From: JACNIZ01 sp964344765
GTDB lineage: Bacteria > Planctomycetota > UBA1135
Assembly (NCBI GenBank): GCA_964344765.1
Contig: CAYFOM010000001.1
Span: 308,757-372,756, forward strand
DNA: 64,000 bases
Direction of reading: 5' to 3'
Shown here piece after piece: positions 42,814-50,993 of the stretch. Position 1 is the first letter of the stretch. The number at the start of each line of letters is the position of its first letter. The notes below the pieces were generated by a model, which was given only the letters and a program-made list of their open reading frames with translations, did no database searches and was not told the origin of the DNA. A program made the position numbers and the translations under genes.

Positions 42814-44343
42814 ATGAAACGACTGATCGCCCTCAGCTGTCTTTACCCCGGACTTTCTTCGGTAGCCGCCGCCCAAGCTGGTGGTGAAGTCACTGGAGAT
42901 TCACCGCGATTGGCGGGTTTGGCCGGTTCAGGTTTAGCGGGCGGCGTCGATTTGACCGAAGCCTCGCACAACCCGGCGATGGTGGGATTCATCCTGGGTG
43001 GCAGCCGCAGCGGGCAGGTGGAATTTTCGCTGCGCGGCATCAGTAACCCCGTGGTGGGTACCGAGTTGGATGGTGACCGCTTTACCAGTAGCGATTTCAC
43101 TGGTCTGGGCCCGTGGATGGGTATCGGTTTTGCATTGCCAGGTGGCTTCGCCGCCGGACTCAATGTGGTGCCGACGGCGGGTGGATCGATTCATATGAAT
43201 CGATTAACGCAGCTCAACATCGCCGCCGATGAAAGTGTTCCCGGGTCCGGCAATTTTGATATGCCGCGCGAGCATTGGGTTGAGATTGAAAACGACATCA
43301 TGCAGGTGTCGGTAGATCCGTCGTTGTCGTGGTCGCCGGCGCCGGGCGTGAGTTTGGGCATCGGCGCGTCTTTTCGCACAACCGAAATGGCGCTGGCATC
43401 GGCGACCGAATTCGACCTCGACAAAATGCAGGGTACGCCGCCGCCACCGTTGGACGGCATCGGCGCAACTTGGGGTGAGTTTTTGAAAGAGCTGGGCGCA
43501 TTGAGTGGGCGCGACCTTTCTCACTTCCAAGTCGATTACAGTGCCGACGCTGAAGCCGACATGTTGTCCTACATTCGCCTCGGCTTTGCCTGGGAAAGTG
43601 ACAACGGCACGCGCATTGGTGTTTGGTATCGTCCGCCGTCGACGCGCACTGATTTAAGCGGCACCGTCGATATTGATTTGGAAGCGGATTTGGGCGACTT
43701 GATTCACGAAGTATTTGATCCGGATACTCCGACTACCAGCACTTACGACATCAACATCAACGACATTCGTTTCCCGCAGCAAATTGGATTCGCTTACATG
43801 ACGCCTATGACGCGTTCCGATCGTTTGCACTTCCAAACATCGTGGACGCAATGGTCGCAAACCTTCGATGGTTGGAATGCGGTATTGACTAACGGAAGTA
43901 ACGACACCTTCTCGGAAATGCTCGGCGGCGATGGCTCCACCGATTTTGATTTGGACAACACTTGGGATGATTCCTTCAGTCTGTCCGTCGGTTGGGAGCA
44001 CGATTGGCAATGGGCACCTGGTCCATGGGCGCGTCAGCAGATCGCGGAGAGCGGCGAAGTCACCGAGGGCTGGGATGCGACCACGCACCTAGGTTTGGGG
44101 TGGAGCAGCAATCCGGTCGGCGGTTCGATGGTTCCGGGTTTGATGCCGTACAACCAATGGCACGTGGGCTGCGGATTGAGTTTGCGATCAGCGCCATTTG
44201 GCGGCAATTGGAACTTCGGCGCGGTGGTGGCTTTGCCGCAAACGCTAAAAGTCGGAGAGAACGATGTCCTCTCCGACCTTTCTTACGACACTTACCGTCA
44301 GACCAACTATGCGGTGATGGTGGGCTATTCGCGTTCTTGGTAA
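42814..44343 (+). CDS. FadL/OMPP1-family outer membrane protein
   Basis: 509 residues, signal peptide to about AAAQ at residue 21. The mature start, GDSPRLAGLAGSGLAGGVDLTEASHNPAMVGF (see DLTEASHNPA), has the NPA motif characteristic of FadL-type plugs, and GLGPWMGIGFALPGGFAAGLNVV is the first barrel hairpin. It ends VGYSRSW with an aromatic terminal residue. Larger than the porin at 7.8 kb. The pseudouridine synthase gene ends 51 bases upstream; a strong hairpin follows the stop. Hydrophobic substrate uptake is the family role. Confidence 0.82.
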   Translation: MKRLIALSCLYPGLSSVAAAQAGGEVTGDSPRLAGLAGSGLAGGVDLTEASHNPAMVGFILGGSRSGQVEFSLRGISNPVVGTELDGDRFTSSDFTGLGPWMGIGFALPGGFAAGLNVVPTAGGSIHMNRLTQLNIAADESVPGSGNFDMPREHWVEIENDIMQVSVDPSLSWSPAPGVSLGIGASFRTTEMALASATEFDLDKMQGTPPPPLDGIGATWGEFLKELGALSGRDLSHFQVDYSADAEADMLSYIRLGFAWESDNGTRIGVWYRPPSTRTDLSGTVDIDLEADLGDLIHEVFDPDTPTTSTYDININDIRFPQQIGFAYMTPMTRSDRLHFQTSWTQWSQTFDGWNAVLTNGSNDTFSEMLGGDGSTDFDLDNTWDDSFSLSVGWEHDWQWAPGPWARQQIAESGEVTEGWDATTHLGLGWSSNPVGGSMVPGLMPYNQWHVGCGLSLRSAPFGGNWNFGAVVALPQTLKVGENDVLSDLSYDTYRQTNYAVMVGYSRSW

Positions 44344-44351
44344 TCAAAAGT

Positions 44352-44380
44352 TGCGGCCGTGGGGGGAACCCTCGGCCGCA
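44352..44380. terminator. Bidirectional terminator between convergent genes
   Basis: TGCGGCCG (44352-44359) pairs perfectly with CGGCCGCA (44373-44380) with extra GGG/CCC pairing inside. T-rich tracts lie on both sides in the correct sense (TTGTTTT on the plus strand, CTTTTGATT on the minus strand), so it can end both the porin and the kelch gene. Confidence 0.82.
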
Positions 44381-44388
44381 CAGTTGTT

Positions 44389-45987
44389 TTAGAACGAGTA
44401 CGACTCGGCAGTGGCTTCCGATCCACCTGAGTCCGACTCACCACAGAACACGGTGACGTTTCCGGCGCCAGTCAGAACTGCGACGTGGCCGCCACGAGTT
44501 ACCGACATCGGTGCAATTTCGGTAGTAGTGTTGGCAACCGGATCGTAAATCCAAACAGTTTCCACCGGAATCGGATCATCCAAGTCGCCGCGAGCACCGC
44601 CAACGATCATTGCCGTGCCGTCTGCCAATGCGATCGTCGTCGAGAAGGCGACGGCGCGCGAAAGAGGATCCGCAGCGCTGAAGGAATCAGCAACCGGATC
44701 GTAAACCTCTTGCTTAACGATCGGGCCGATCGAGAAGATGTCGCCACCGGCGCCACCGGAAAGCAGCACCTTGCCGCCGTTCATTTTGACCATTCCGAAC
44801 AACGCACGCTTTTCGCGCATGGTTTTGTTGCGGAACGAGTTGGTCGTCGGGTTGTAGAACTGGACGTCGTCGGCGAAGTCCGGAATCTTAATGCCGAAAA
44901 TCGAGGTGTAGGTGATTCCACCGGCAATCATGATTTCGCCGTTATCCAAAGCGACGGAAACGCCGCCGGCTTTCGGCATGGACATGTTGGGACCTGCACT
45001 CCAAGTATCGGTTGCCGGATCGTAGATCTCGGTCGTCCGAACTTGAGTAGTCATGATGTCGTCGACGCTGTACAGCTCGCGGTTGTTGCCGCCTTTGGTG
45101 CCGCCGGCTACCAAAACACGACCATCCGGCAATACGTTCGCTGTGCTGCCTGCGCGGAACTGGCTCATGGCTGCGGCCGACGTCCAAGTGTCGGTGGCCG
45201 GATCGTAAATCTCGGCGCTCGCCAGCACCTTGGTGTAGTAAGGGCCGGTACCGAACGGGCCGATGACGCCACCGATCGCCATGATGCGGCCATCGTGCAA
45301 GCGAACGGTGTTGTGGAAAGCGCGGCCTTGACTCATGGTGCCGCTGAGCAGGGTGAATTCTTCCTTCGCCACGTCGTAGCTCCACGCCTGATCAATTGTT
45401 GGATAGGGCGTGAATTCATCGGTCAGCAAGTAAGGTCCGCCACCGCAGGTGAAAATCTTCTTGGCACCACCTTGGGCATCGAAATCAGACACCACAAAAC
45501 CAAGGTTGGCTGATGCAACCGGAGCCGATGGCAGAGCTTGCCAGCGATCGGAGCTGTTGATGCTGACCGTCGCCGTGTTGCTGAACTTATCGAAGGAGCC
45601 GGCGCCCACTGCGGCGAATGCCTGGAAGTAAACCGGTACGTCGAGCAGGTTCGGGTCGTTCGGCAGCACCAGCGGGAAGCTAGTGTGACCGGTGCCGTCG
45701 GCGAGCAGGTTGAAGTAGGTGCCGCCTGCGGCGAGATCGATGCCGACCGTCAAGTAATCGTCGGGGTCGCCGGAAATGCCTACCAGATAATTACTTCCAG
45801 CCAATCCCATCGACGGGATCAAGTAGGTCATCGAGCCGGCGGGGGTGCCGTCGACCTCGGCGGTCAGGGAGCCGCCATAGACGTCGCCGATCATGACTAG
45901 TTCAGATTCGGCGTTGCCCTGGGCGGCAACCGGAGCGGCCAGAAGGAATGCGGTGGCCGCTGTAAGGATGTTGCAATGAGGTTTCAT
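44389..45987 (-). CDS. Secreted kelch-repeat protein
   Basis: 532 residues from ATG 45987 with signal peptide (ILTAATAFLLAAPVAAQ). Residues about 20-165 are a separate beta domain. From about 180 the kelch pattern recurs as EIYDPATDTWTSAAAMSQFRAGSTANVLPDGRVLVAGG, visible in parts as ASAEIYDPATDTW, TTEIYDPATDTWSAGPNM, EVYDPVADSFSAADPLSRA and VWIYDPVANTTTEIAPMSV, each followed by a GG pair closing a propeller blade. Six blades are likely. Such secreted propellers bind carbohydrates or proteins or act as oxidases; no copper-oxidase residues were identified. It converges on the FadL-like gene. Confidence 0.82.
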   Translation of the reverse strand: MKPHCNILTAATAFLLAAPVAAQGNAESELVMIGDVYGGSLTAEVDGTPAGSMTYLIPSMGLAGSNYLVGISGDPDDYLTVGIDLAAGGTYFNLLADGTGHTSFPLVLPNDPNLLDVPVYFQAFAAVGAGSFDKFSNTATVSINSSDRWQALPSAPVASANLGFVVSDFDAQGGAKKIFTCGGGPYLLTDEFTPYPTIDQAWSYDVAKEEFTLLSGTMSQGRAFHNTVRLHDGRIMAIGGVIGPFGTGPYYTKVLASAEIYDPATDTWTSAAAMSQFRAGSTANVLPDGRVLVAGGTKGGNNRELYSVDDIMTTQVRTTEIYDPATDTWSAGPNMSMPKAGGVSVALDNGEIMIAGGITYTSIFGIKIPDFADDVQFYNPTTNSFRNKTMREKRALFGMVKMNGGKVLLSGGAGGDIFSIGPIVKQEVYDPVADSFSAADPLSRAVAFSTTIALADGTAMIVGGARGDLDDPIPVETVWIYDPVANTTTEIAPMSVTRGGHVAVLTGAGNVTVFCGESDSGGSEATAESYSF

Positions 45988-46148
45988 GAAGGGAATGAAG
46001 GGGGAGAGGTTTGTGAATCCTGGTACCACCCTACCAAGAAGCGCGGAATTTTCCTCGCCGACGCGGCCCGATACCCCGTGCCTGCCTCAGTTTGGCTCAT
46101 GTTCGACATATAGGGACCGAGGATGTTTGTGTCCCCGTTCGACCTTCT

Positions 46149-46826
46149 ATGAAGCTGCTTTCCGTTCAAGACTGCATCAACCGATTACCCCTTCCAGTAC
46201 ACAACCTCTGCGCCAGCTTAGAGGAGAAGTCGCCGCCGACGGCCGCCCATTGTCGTCGGGTGGCTTTTGCGGCGATGGAGTTGGCTTCGTTCAGCTACCG
46301 CTTCAATGAGGAAGAGCTTTGTGCCATCTTCCACAGCGGGCTGTTGCACGATATCGGCAAGCTGGTGGTGCCGATGTCCATATTGGACAAGCCATCGAGC
46401 TTGTCAGGTGCGGAGTGGGAGGTCATCCGAGCATCGGCCGTGTGTGGCGAATCGCTGCTGCGGCCGTTTTTGCGTCCTGGGGATCCGGTGATTGAAGCGG
46501 TGCGCCATGAACACGAGCGCTGGGATGGCAGCGGTTACCCGGAAGGCTTGCAGGGCGAGCAGATTCCGGTGGCGTCGCGCATCGTGCATATCGCCGACAC
46601 CATGGATGCGCTGCGCATTCACACCGCCTATCGCAGCGCGCGCGGCACCGATGAAAGCATTCAAGTGCTGATCGAAGGCGCCGGCAGCCAATTTGACCCG
46701 GATTGGGTGGACCTTGCTTGCCGCTTATGGGTAGCCAATCCCAACGCCAAGTTGCCCACGCGGAAATCGTCGGCGTCGGCGACCACCGCCTCGGTCGCTC
46801 ATAACAATCGCGAGGTCGCTCCCTAG
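46149..46826 (+). CDS. HD-GYP-like domain protein with altered metal ligands
   Basis: 225 residues, soluble, no receiver or sensor domain. HDIGK (His67-Asp68...Lys71), His34 in TAAHCRRVAF and the HERWDGSGYP signature (residues 122-131) identify an HD-GYP-type domain, whose active members cleave cyclic di-GMP. Two usual ligands are changed: the His of the HPxxG element is missing (RASAVCGESLL, residues 94-104) and the HHE pair reads EHE. Activity is therefore uncertain and a receptor-like role is possible. The last 25 residues are Ser/Ala/Thr-rich. The 160 bases upstream contain no clear promoter. Confidence 0.75.
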   Translation: MKLLSVQDCINRLPLPVHNLCASLEEKSPPTAAHCRRVAFAAMELASFSYRFNEEELCAIFHSGLLHDIGKLVVPMSILDKPSSLSGAEWEVIRASAVCGESLLRPFLRPGDPVIEAVRHEHERWDGSGYPEGLQGEQIPVASRIVHIADTMDALRIHTAYRSARGTDESIQVLIEGAGSQFDPDWVDLACRLWVANPNAKLPTRKSSASATTASVAHNNREVAP

Positions 46827-46873
46827 ACTGTCCGCGAGGGGAAGTTTCAAACTGTATCGAGCCGCTGCGGGCC

Positions 46874-46879
46874 TATAAT
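46874..46879 (+). promoter_or_regulatory. TATAAT box immediately before the epimerase start
   Basis: A consensus -10 box TATAAT lies only 8 bases before the ATG at 46888, which would put the transcription start at or within two bases of the start codon. No good -35 element is seen at 16-18 bases distance. This fits a leaderless mRNA for the carboxylase operon. Confidence 0.55.
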
Positions 46880-46887
46880 TTGCCCGC

Positions 46888-47310
46888 ATGTCCCGCCTTC
46901 TTGGTGTTGATCACATTGCCGTAGCCGTTCAAGACTTGGATCGCGCGACAGAGCAGTGGCAGAAGCGTCTCGGCCTACGCGTCGGCAAGCGTGAAATCGT
47001 GGCCGACCAGGGCGTGGAAGTCCAAATGATGTACGCCGGCGATACTCGCATTGAGCTTGTGCGGCCGATTCACGAGGACTCGCCGATTCATAAATTCCTC
47101 GAGCGCAAAGGCGAAGGTCTGCACCATTTGGCGTTGGCCGTCGACGATTGCAAAGAGGCGCTGGATCAATGCGAAGCCGACGGCGCGCAAATGATCGACC
47201 GCGAACCACGCACCGGCGCGCACAACACCACCATTGCGTTTTGCCATCCCAAGTCCACCAACGGCGTGCTGTTGGAACTGGTCGAGGGCGGCGAAGGCCC
47301 GTGGCAGTAA
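46888..47310 (+). CDS. mce: Methylmalonyl-CoA epimerase
   Basis: 140 residues, a vicinal-oxygen-chelate fold protein interconverting (2S)- and (2R)-methylmalonyl-CoA. Metal ligands are seen in LLGVDHIAVAV (His), GLHHLALAVDD (His) and GVLLELVEG (Glu), and VQMMYAGDTRIELVRP matches the epimerase subfamily. It is the first gene of a unit with acyl-CoA carboxylase subunits, so the pathway is propionyl-CoA to succinyl-CoA; the mutase itself is not in the window. No Shine-Dalgarno sequence precedes the ATG. Confidence 0.92.
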   Translation: MSRLLGVDHIAVAVQDLDRATEQWQKRLGLRVGKREIVADQGVEVQMMYAGDTRIELVRPIHEDSPIHKFLERKGEGLHHLALAVDDCKEALDQCEADGAQMIDREPRTGAHNTTIAFCHPKSTNGVLLELVEGGEGPWQ

Positions 47311-47328
47311 TCCCCCTTCTCCCCAAAG

Positions 47329-48885
47329 ATGTCGACGATGAGTCATAACGTCCAGGAACGTCTCGAACAGATGCGCGATGCTAGTCACAAAGGTGGCGGT
47401 GAAAAGCGCATCGAAACCCAACACTCCAAAGGAAAGCTGACCGCGCGCGAGCGCATCGACTTGCTGCTGGATCAGGGTTCTTTTCAGGAAATGGGCGCCT
47501 TTGTGACCCACCGCAGTGAAAACTTCGGGCTGGGTAAAACCAAGATCCCCGGCGATGGCGTGGTCACGGGTACCGGCTTGATTGACGGTCGTCCGGTGGC
47601 GGTTTTCAGTCAGGACTTCACCGTGTTCGGCGGCTCGCTGTCGGAAGAACACGCGCGCAAGGTTTCGCGGCTGATGGATCAGGCGATGCAAATGGGCATT
47701 CCGATCATTGGTTTGAATGATTCGGGCGGCGCACGCATTCAAGAAGGGGTGGTTTCGCTGGCTGGTTACAGCACGCTGTTCTTGCGCAATACTCAAGCCA
47801 GTGGCGTGGTACCGCAGTTGTCGGCGATTCTGGGCCCGTGCGCGGGCGGTGCGGTTTATTCGCCGGCGCTGACCGACTTCATTTTCATGGTCGACGGCAC
47901 CAGCTACATGCACATTACCGGTCCCGATGTGGTCAAGACGGTGACGCATGAGGATGTGACGAGTGAAGACTTGGGCGGTGCGAAGGTGCATGCATCGATC
48001 AGCGGTGTATCGCACTTCACCTGCTCCGACGATGCCCATTGCTTGGCGCAGGTGCGCAAGTTGTTCCGCTACCTGCCGCTGAACAACACCGAAGATCCGC
48101 CGCGCAAAGAATGCGATGATCCGGTCGATCGTTTGTGCACCGATTTGGATTCGATCATTCCCGAGTCGCCGAACCAGCCCTTCGATATGCACGAGGTGAT
48201 TCGCTCGGTCATGGACAACGGCGAGTTCCTAGAAGTCCAGCCCGACTTCGCCAAGAACATCTTGATCGGTATGGCGCGCTTGGATGGCCGCCCGGTCGGC
48301 GTGGTCGCCAACCAATCGACCTGCTTGGCTGGCGTGTTGGACATCGACGCCAGTGAAAAAGCGGCTCGCTTCGTGCGCTTCTGCGATGCTTTCAACATTC
48401 CCATCGTCACCTTCGAAGACGTACCGGGATTCTTGCCGGGCACGCAGCAGGAGTTGGGCGGCATCATCCGTCGCGGCGCCAAGTTGCTTTACGCTTACTG
48501 CGAAGCCACGGTGCCGAAGCTGACGGTGATTACGCGCAAGGCTTACGGCGGCGCGTACTGCGTGATGTCGAGCAAGTCCACCGGCGGCGACTGGAACGTG
48601 GCATGGCCGTCGGCGCAGGTCGCGGTGATGGGGGCGGCCGGTGCTGCCAAGGTCATTTTCCGCCGCGACATCATGGCAGCCGACGATCCGGAAGCTGCCG
48701 AAGCGGCCAAGGTTGCAGAGTACGAAGAACGCTTCAACAATCCGTTCGACGCCGCCGAGCGCGGATTCATCGACGACATCATTCAGCCGTCGCATACGCG
48801 TAAAGAACTGATTCGTGCGCTGTCGCTGCTGGCGACCAAGCGCGTATCCATGCCGCCGAAGAAGCACGGCTCAATCCCGCTGTAA
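47329..48885 (+). CDS. pccB: Propionyl-CoA-carboxylase-type carboxyltransferase beta subunit
   Basis: 518 residues, full length for PccB/AccD5-type subunits. It moves carboxyl from biotin to the acyl-CoA alpha carbon. Family motifs: HSKGKLTARERIDLLLDQGSF, VFGGSLSEEHARK, LNDSGGARIQEGV and ILGPCAGGAVYSPALTDF for the oxyanion glycine loops. At the position that separates propionyl (Asp) from acetyl (Ile) preference the sequence is GGAYCVMSS, giving Cys411, so substrate choice may be broad or different. It begins 18 bases after the epimerase stop. Context with mce supports propionyl-CoA as main substrate. Confidence 0.9.
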   Translation: MSTMSHNVQERLEQMRDASHKGGGEKRIETQHSKGKLTARERIDLLLDQGSFQEMGAFVTHRSENFGLGKTKIPGDGVVTGTGLIDGRPVAVFSQDFTVFGGSLSEEHARKVSRLMDQAMQMGIPIIGLNDSGGARIQEGVVSLAGYSTLFLRNTQASGVVPQLSAILGPCAGGAVYSPALTDFIFMVDGTSYMHITGPDVVKTVTHEDVTSEDLGGAKVHASISGVSHFTCSDDAHCLAQVRKLFRYLPLNNTEDPPRKECDDPVDRLCTDLDSIIPESPNQPFDMHEVIRSVMDNGEFLEVQPDFAKNILIGMARLDGRPVGVVANQSTCLAGVLDIDASEKAARFVRFCDAFNIPIVTFEDVPGFLPGTQQELGGIIRRGAKLLYAYCEATVPKLTVITRKAYGGAYCVMSSKSTGGDWNVAWPSAQVAVMGAAGAAKVIFRRDIMAADDPEAAEAAKVAEYEERFNNPFDAAERGFIDDIIQPSHTRKELIRALSLLATKRVSMPPKKHGSIPL

Positions 48886-48887
48886 TC

Positions 48888-50387
48888 ATGGCTGCACTCA
48901 AGAAAGTTCTGATTGCCAACCGCGGCGAGATCGCGTTGCGCGTGTTACGCACCTGCGAAGAAATGGGCGTGACCACCGTCGCAATCTACTCCGACGCCGA
49001 CCGCACCAGCTTGCCGGTGCGCCTTGCCGACGAGGCCTATCACGTCGGCGGGAATGCTCCGAGCGAGTCATACTTGTGCGGCGATCGCATCATTGAAATC
49101 GCCAAAGAGTGCGGTGCCGACGGCATCCACCCCGGTTTTGGTTTCTTGTCCGAGAACGCCGCCTTCGTGCGCAAGGTCACCGATGCCGGCATTAAGTTCA
49201 TCGGCCCGCCGCCGGAAGCAATGGAGTTGATGGGCGATAAGTTGGCGTCGCGTACCGCGATGATTGCCGCCGGTGTACCGGTAGTGCCGGGTACCACCGA
49301 ACCCGCCGCCAACGAGCGCGACGCGATGAAGGCTGCCGAAGAAATCGGTTATCCGGTGATGCTGAAAGCGTCGGCGGGTGGTGGTGGCAAAGGCATTCGC
49401 ATCGTTACTAAGCCCGAGGATATGGCGAGCGCGTTTCGCACCGCCAGCGGTGAGGCGGAGAATGCTTTCGGTGATGGCCGCATGTACTTGGAGAAGTACT
49501 TGGTCGAGCCGCGCCACATCGAGGTGCAAATTATCGGCGACGAACACGGCAACGTTTATGCGTTGGGCGATCGCGAATGTTCGATCCAGCGTCGTCATCA
49601 AAAGATGATCGAAGAAGCGCCGGCCAACGGCTTGAGCGATGAAACACGTGCGGCGATGGCCGAAGCGGCGATTCGCGCGGCGAAGGCGGTGGATTACGTC
49701 AACGCAGGAACGGTCGAGTTTCTGTATTCGCGCGGCGACTTCTACTTCTTGGAAATGAACACGCGTTTGCAGGTCGAGCACGCGGTGACCGAGCAGATTT
49801 ACGGCATCGATATTGTCGAAATGATGGTCAATGTTGCCGGTGGCCAAAAGCTGGGCGATCTGACGAAGTTGCGCCAACACGGCCACTCCATTGAAGTGCG
49901 CATTAACGCCGAAGACCCGGAGAACAACTTCATTCCGTCCTTGGGCGTGATTGAAAACATGCGCACGCCGGGCGGCCGCGGAGTACGCATCGACTCGGCG
50001 GTTTACAACGGCATGGAAGTCACGCCGTTTTACGACTCGATGGTCGGCAAGCTGATTTCGCACGGGCCGACGCGCGCTGCCGCCATTCAATGCATGTTGC
50101 GTATGCTGCATGAATTCCACATCGGCGGTATCTGCACCAACGCAACACTGGCGTGGCAGGTGCTGCATAGTCCGGAGTTTGTCAAAGGCGAATACGACAC
50201 CAGCTTCTTGGAAACTTTCCTAGAGGACGGCCCTCCTCACGAATCGGATCTGGAGGAAGTTGCTGCCATTCTCGCGGTGCTGGCGCGAGTCAGCAAAACC
50301 GCAACCCCGGTGACGTCGTCCGGCGGCTCCGGCCTTTCCCCATGGGTCATGTCCCACCGCGCCCGTTTGGGTAGGGGGGTGAACTAA
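48888..50387 (+). CDS. accC: Biotin carboxylase subunit
   Basis: 499 residues with the three-part biotin carboxylase fold: KKVLIANRGEIALRVLRTCEE, ATP-grasp glycine loop KASAGGGGKGIRIV, DRECSIQRRHQKMIEEAP and FLEMNTRLQVEHAVTE with catalytic residues. It carboxylates biotin with ATP and bicarbonate. Unlike typical PccA of about 660 residues it lacks the BT and biotin domains, which are encoded separately by the next gene. It begins 2 bases after the beta-subunit stop and its own stop overlaps the next start (TAATG at 50385-50389). Confidence 0.92.
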   Translation: MAALKKVLIANRGEIALRVLRTCEEMGVTTVAIYSDADRTSLPVRLADEAYHVGGNAPSESYLCGDRIIEIAKECGADGIHPGFGFLSENAAFVRKVTDAGIKFIGPPPEAMELMGDKLASRTAMIAAGVPVVPGTTEPAANERDAMKAAEEIGYPVMLKASAGGGGKGIRIVTKPEDMASAFRTASGEAENAFGDGRMYLEKYLVEPRHIEVQIIGDEHGNVYALGDRECSIQRRHQKMIEEAPANGLSDETRAAMAEAAIRAAKAVDYVNAGTVEFLYSRGDFYFLEMNTRLQVEHAVTEQIYGIDIVEMMVNVAGGQKLGDLTKLRQHGHSIEVRINAEDPENNFIPSLGVIENMRTPGGRGVRIDSAVYNGMEVTPFYDSMVGKLISHGPTRAAAIQCMLRMLHEFHIGGICTNATLAWQVLHSPEFVKGEYDTSFLETFLEDGPPHESDLEEVAAILAVLARVSKTATPVTSSGGSGLSPWVMSHRARLGRGVN

Positions 50388-50905
50388 TGAAATACGTCGC
50401 CGAAATCTCCGGTGGTCGCACCTTTGAAATCGAAGTCGAACGCAAAGGCGATCATGATTTTGTCGTGACCGTTGACGGTCGTGAAATCGAAGCCGAGTTC
50501 ATGCCGGTCGATGCGCAAGGGCAATTCGCTGCCAGTTTGGGTCATCACAGTTTTGCGCCGTCGATTAACGAAGACGATCAGCAACACCTGCGCGTGACTT
50601 TGGGGCGCGACAGCTTCCGCGTTTTCGCCACCGACGAACGCGAACGCGCGGCATCCGAAATTGGCGATAACGTTGCCAAGTCGGAAACGTTGTTGGCGCC
50701 GATGCCTGGCATCGTCATCGGTGTGAATGTCGAAGTCGGCGATACCGTCGAAGCCGGCCAATGCGTCTGTATTTTGGAAGCAATGAAAATGCAGAACGAA
50801 ATCACCGCTAAGCATGGGGGAGTTGTTGACGCAGTCATGGTTGCCGCCGGCCAAAGCGTGTCGGGTAACGATCCGTTGGTGCTTTTGAGCAACGAGGACG
50901 AATAA
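50387..50905 (+). CDS. Biotin carboxyl carrier protein of the acyl-CoA carboxylase
   Basis: 172 residues. The C-terminal 75 residues are a biotinyl domain (LLAPMPGIVIGVNVEVGDTV) with the biotinylation motif EAMKM (Lys134). The N-terminal 95 residues (YVAEISGGRTFEIEVERKGDHDF, cut here) form a small beta domain that likely docks the carrier to the carboxylase or beta subunit, taking the place of the BT domain in fused alpha subunits. Translation is coupled to the carboxylase gene by TAATG. No clear terminator follows the stop; the next promoter starts within 60 bases. Confidence 0.9.
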   Translation: MKYVAEISGGRTFEIEVERKGDHDFVVTVDGREIEAEFMPVDAQGQFAASLGHHSFAPSINEDDQQHLRVTLGRDSFRVFATDERERAASEIGDNVAKSETLLAPMPGIVIGVNVEVGDTVEAGQCVCILEAMKMQNEITAKHGGVVDAVMVAAGQSVSGNDPLVLLSNEDE

Positions 50906-50945
50906 AACAGCCGTTTCAGCCTTCTGGGCTTAACAATTTCCTCAC

Positions 50946-50993
50946 ATGAGGGGAGAAAATCTCTTCGTATACTCGAAGGATGTCTCCCCTCAT
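50946..50993. promoter_or_regulatory. Nested palindrome bracketing a TATACT box and start codon
   Basis: ATGAGGGGAGA (50946-50956) is perfectly inverted as TCTCCCCTCAT (50983-50993). Inside, CTTCG (50963-50967) and CGAAG (50974-50978) flank exactly TATACT (50968-50973), a near-consensus -10 box, six bases before the ATG at 50980. As DNA it looks like an operator around a promoter; as RNA (if transcribed from upstream) it would lock the start codon in a hairpin. Confidence 0.6.

Noticed and set aside
49068..50168. 366-residue open frame opposite the biotin carboxylase
   Set aside because: Shadow of a highly conserved enzyme gene; no domain.
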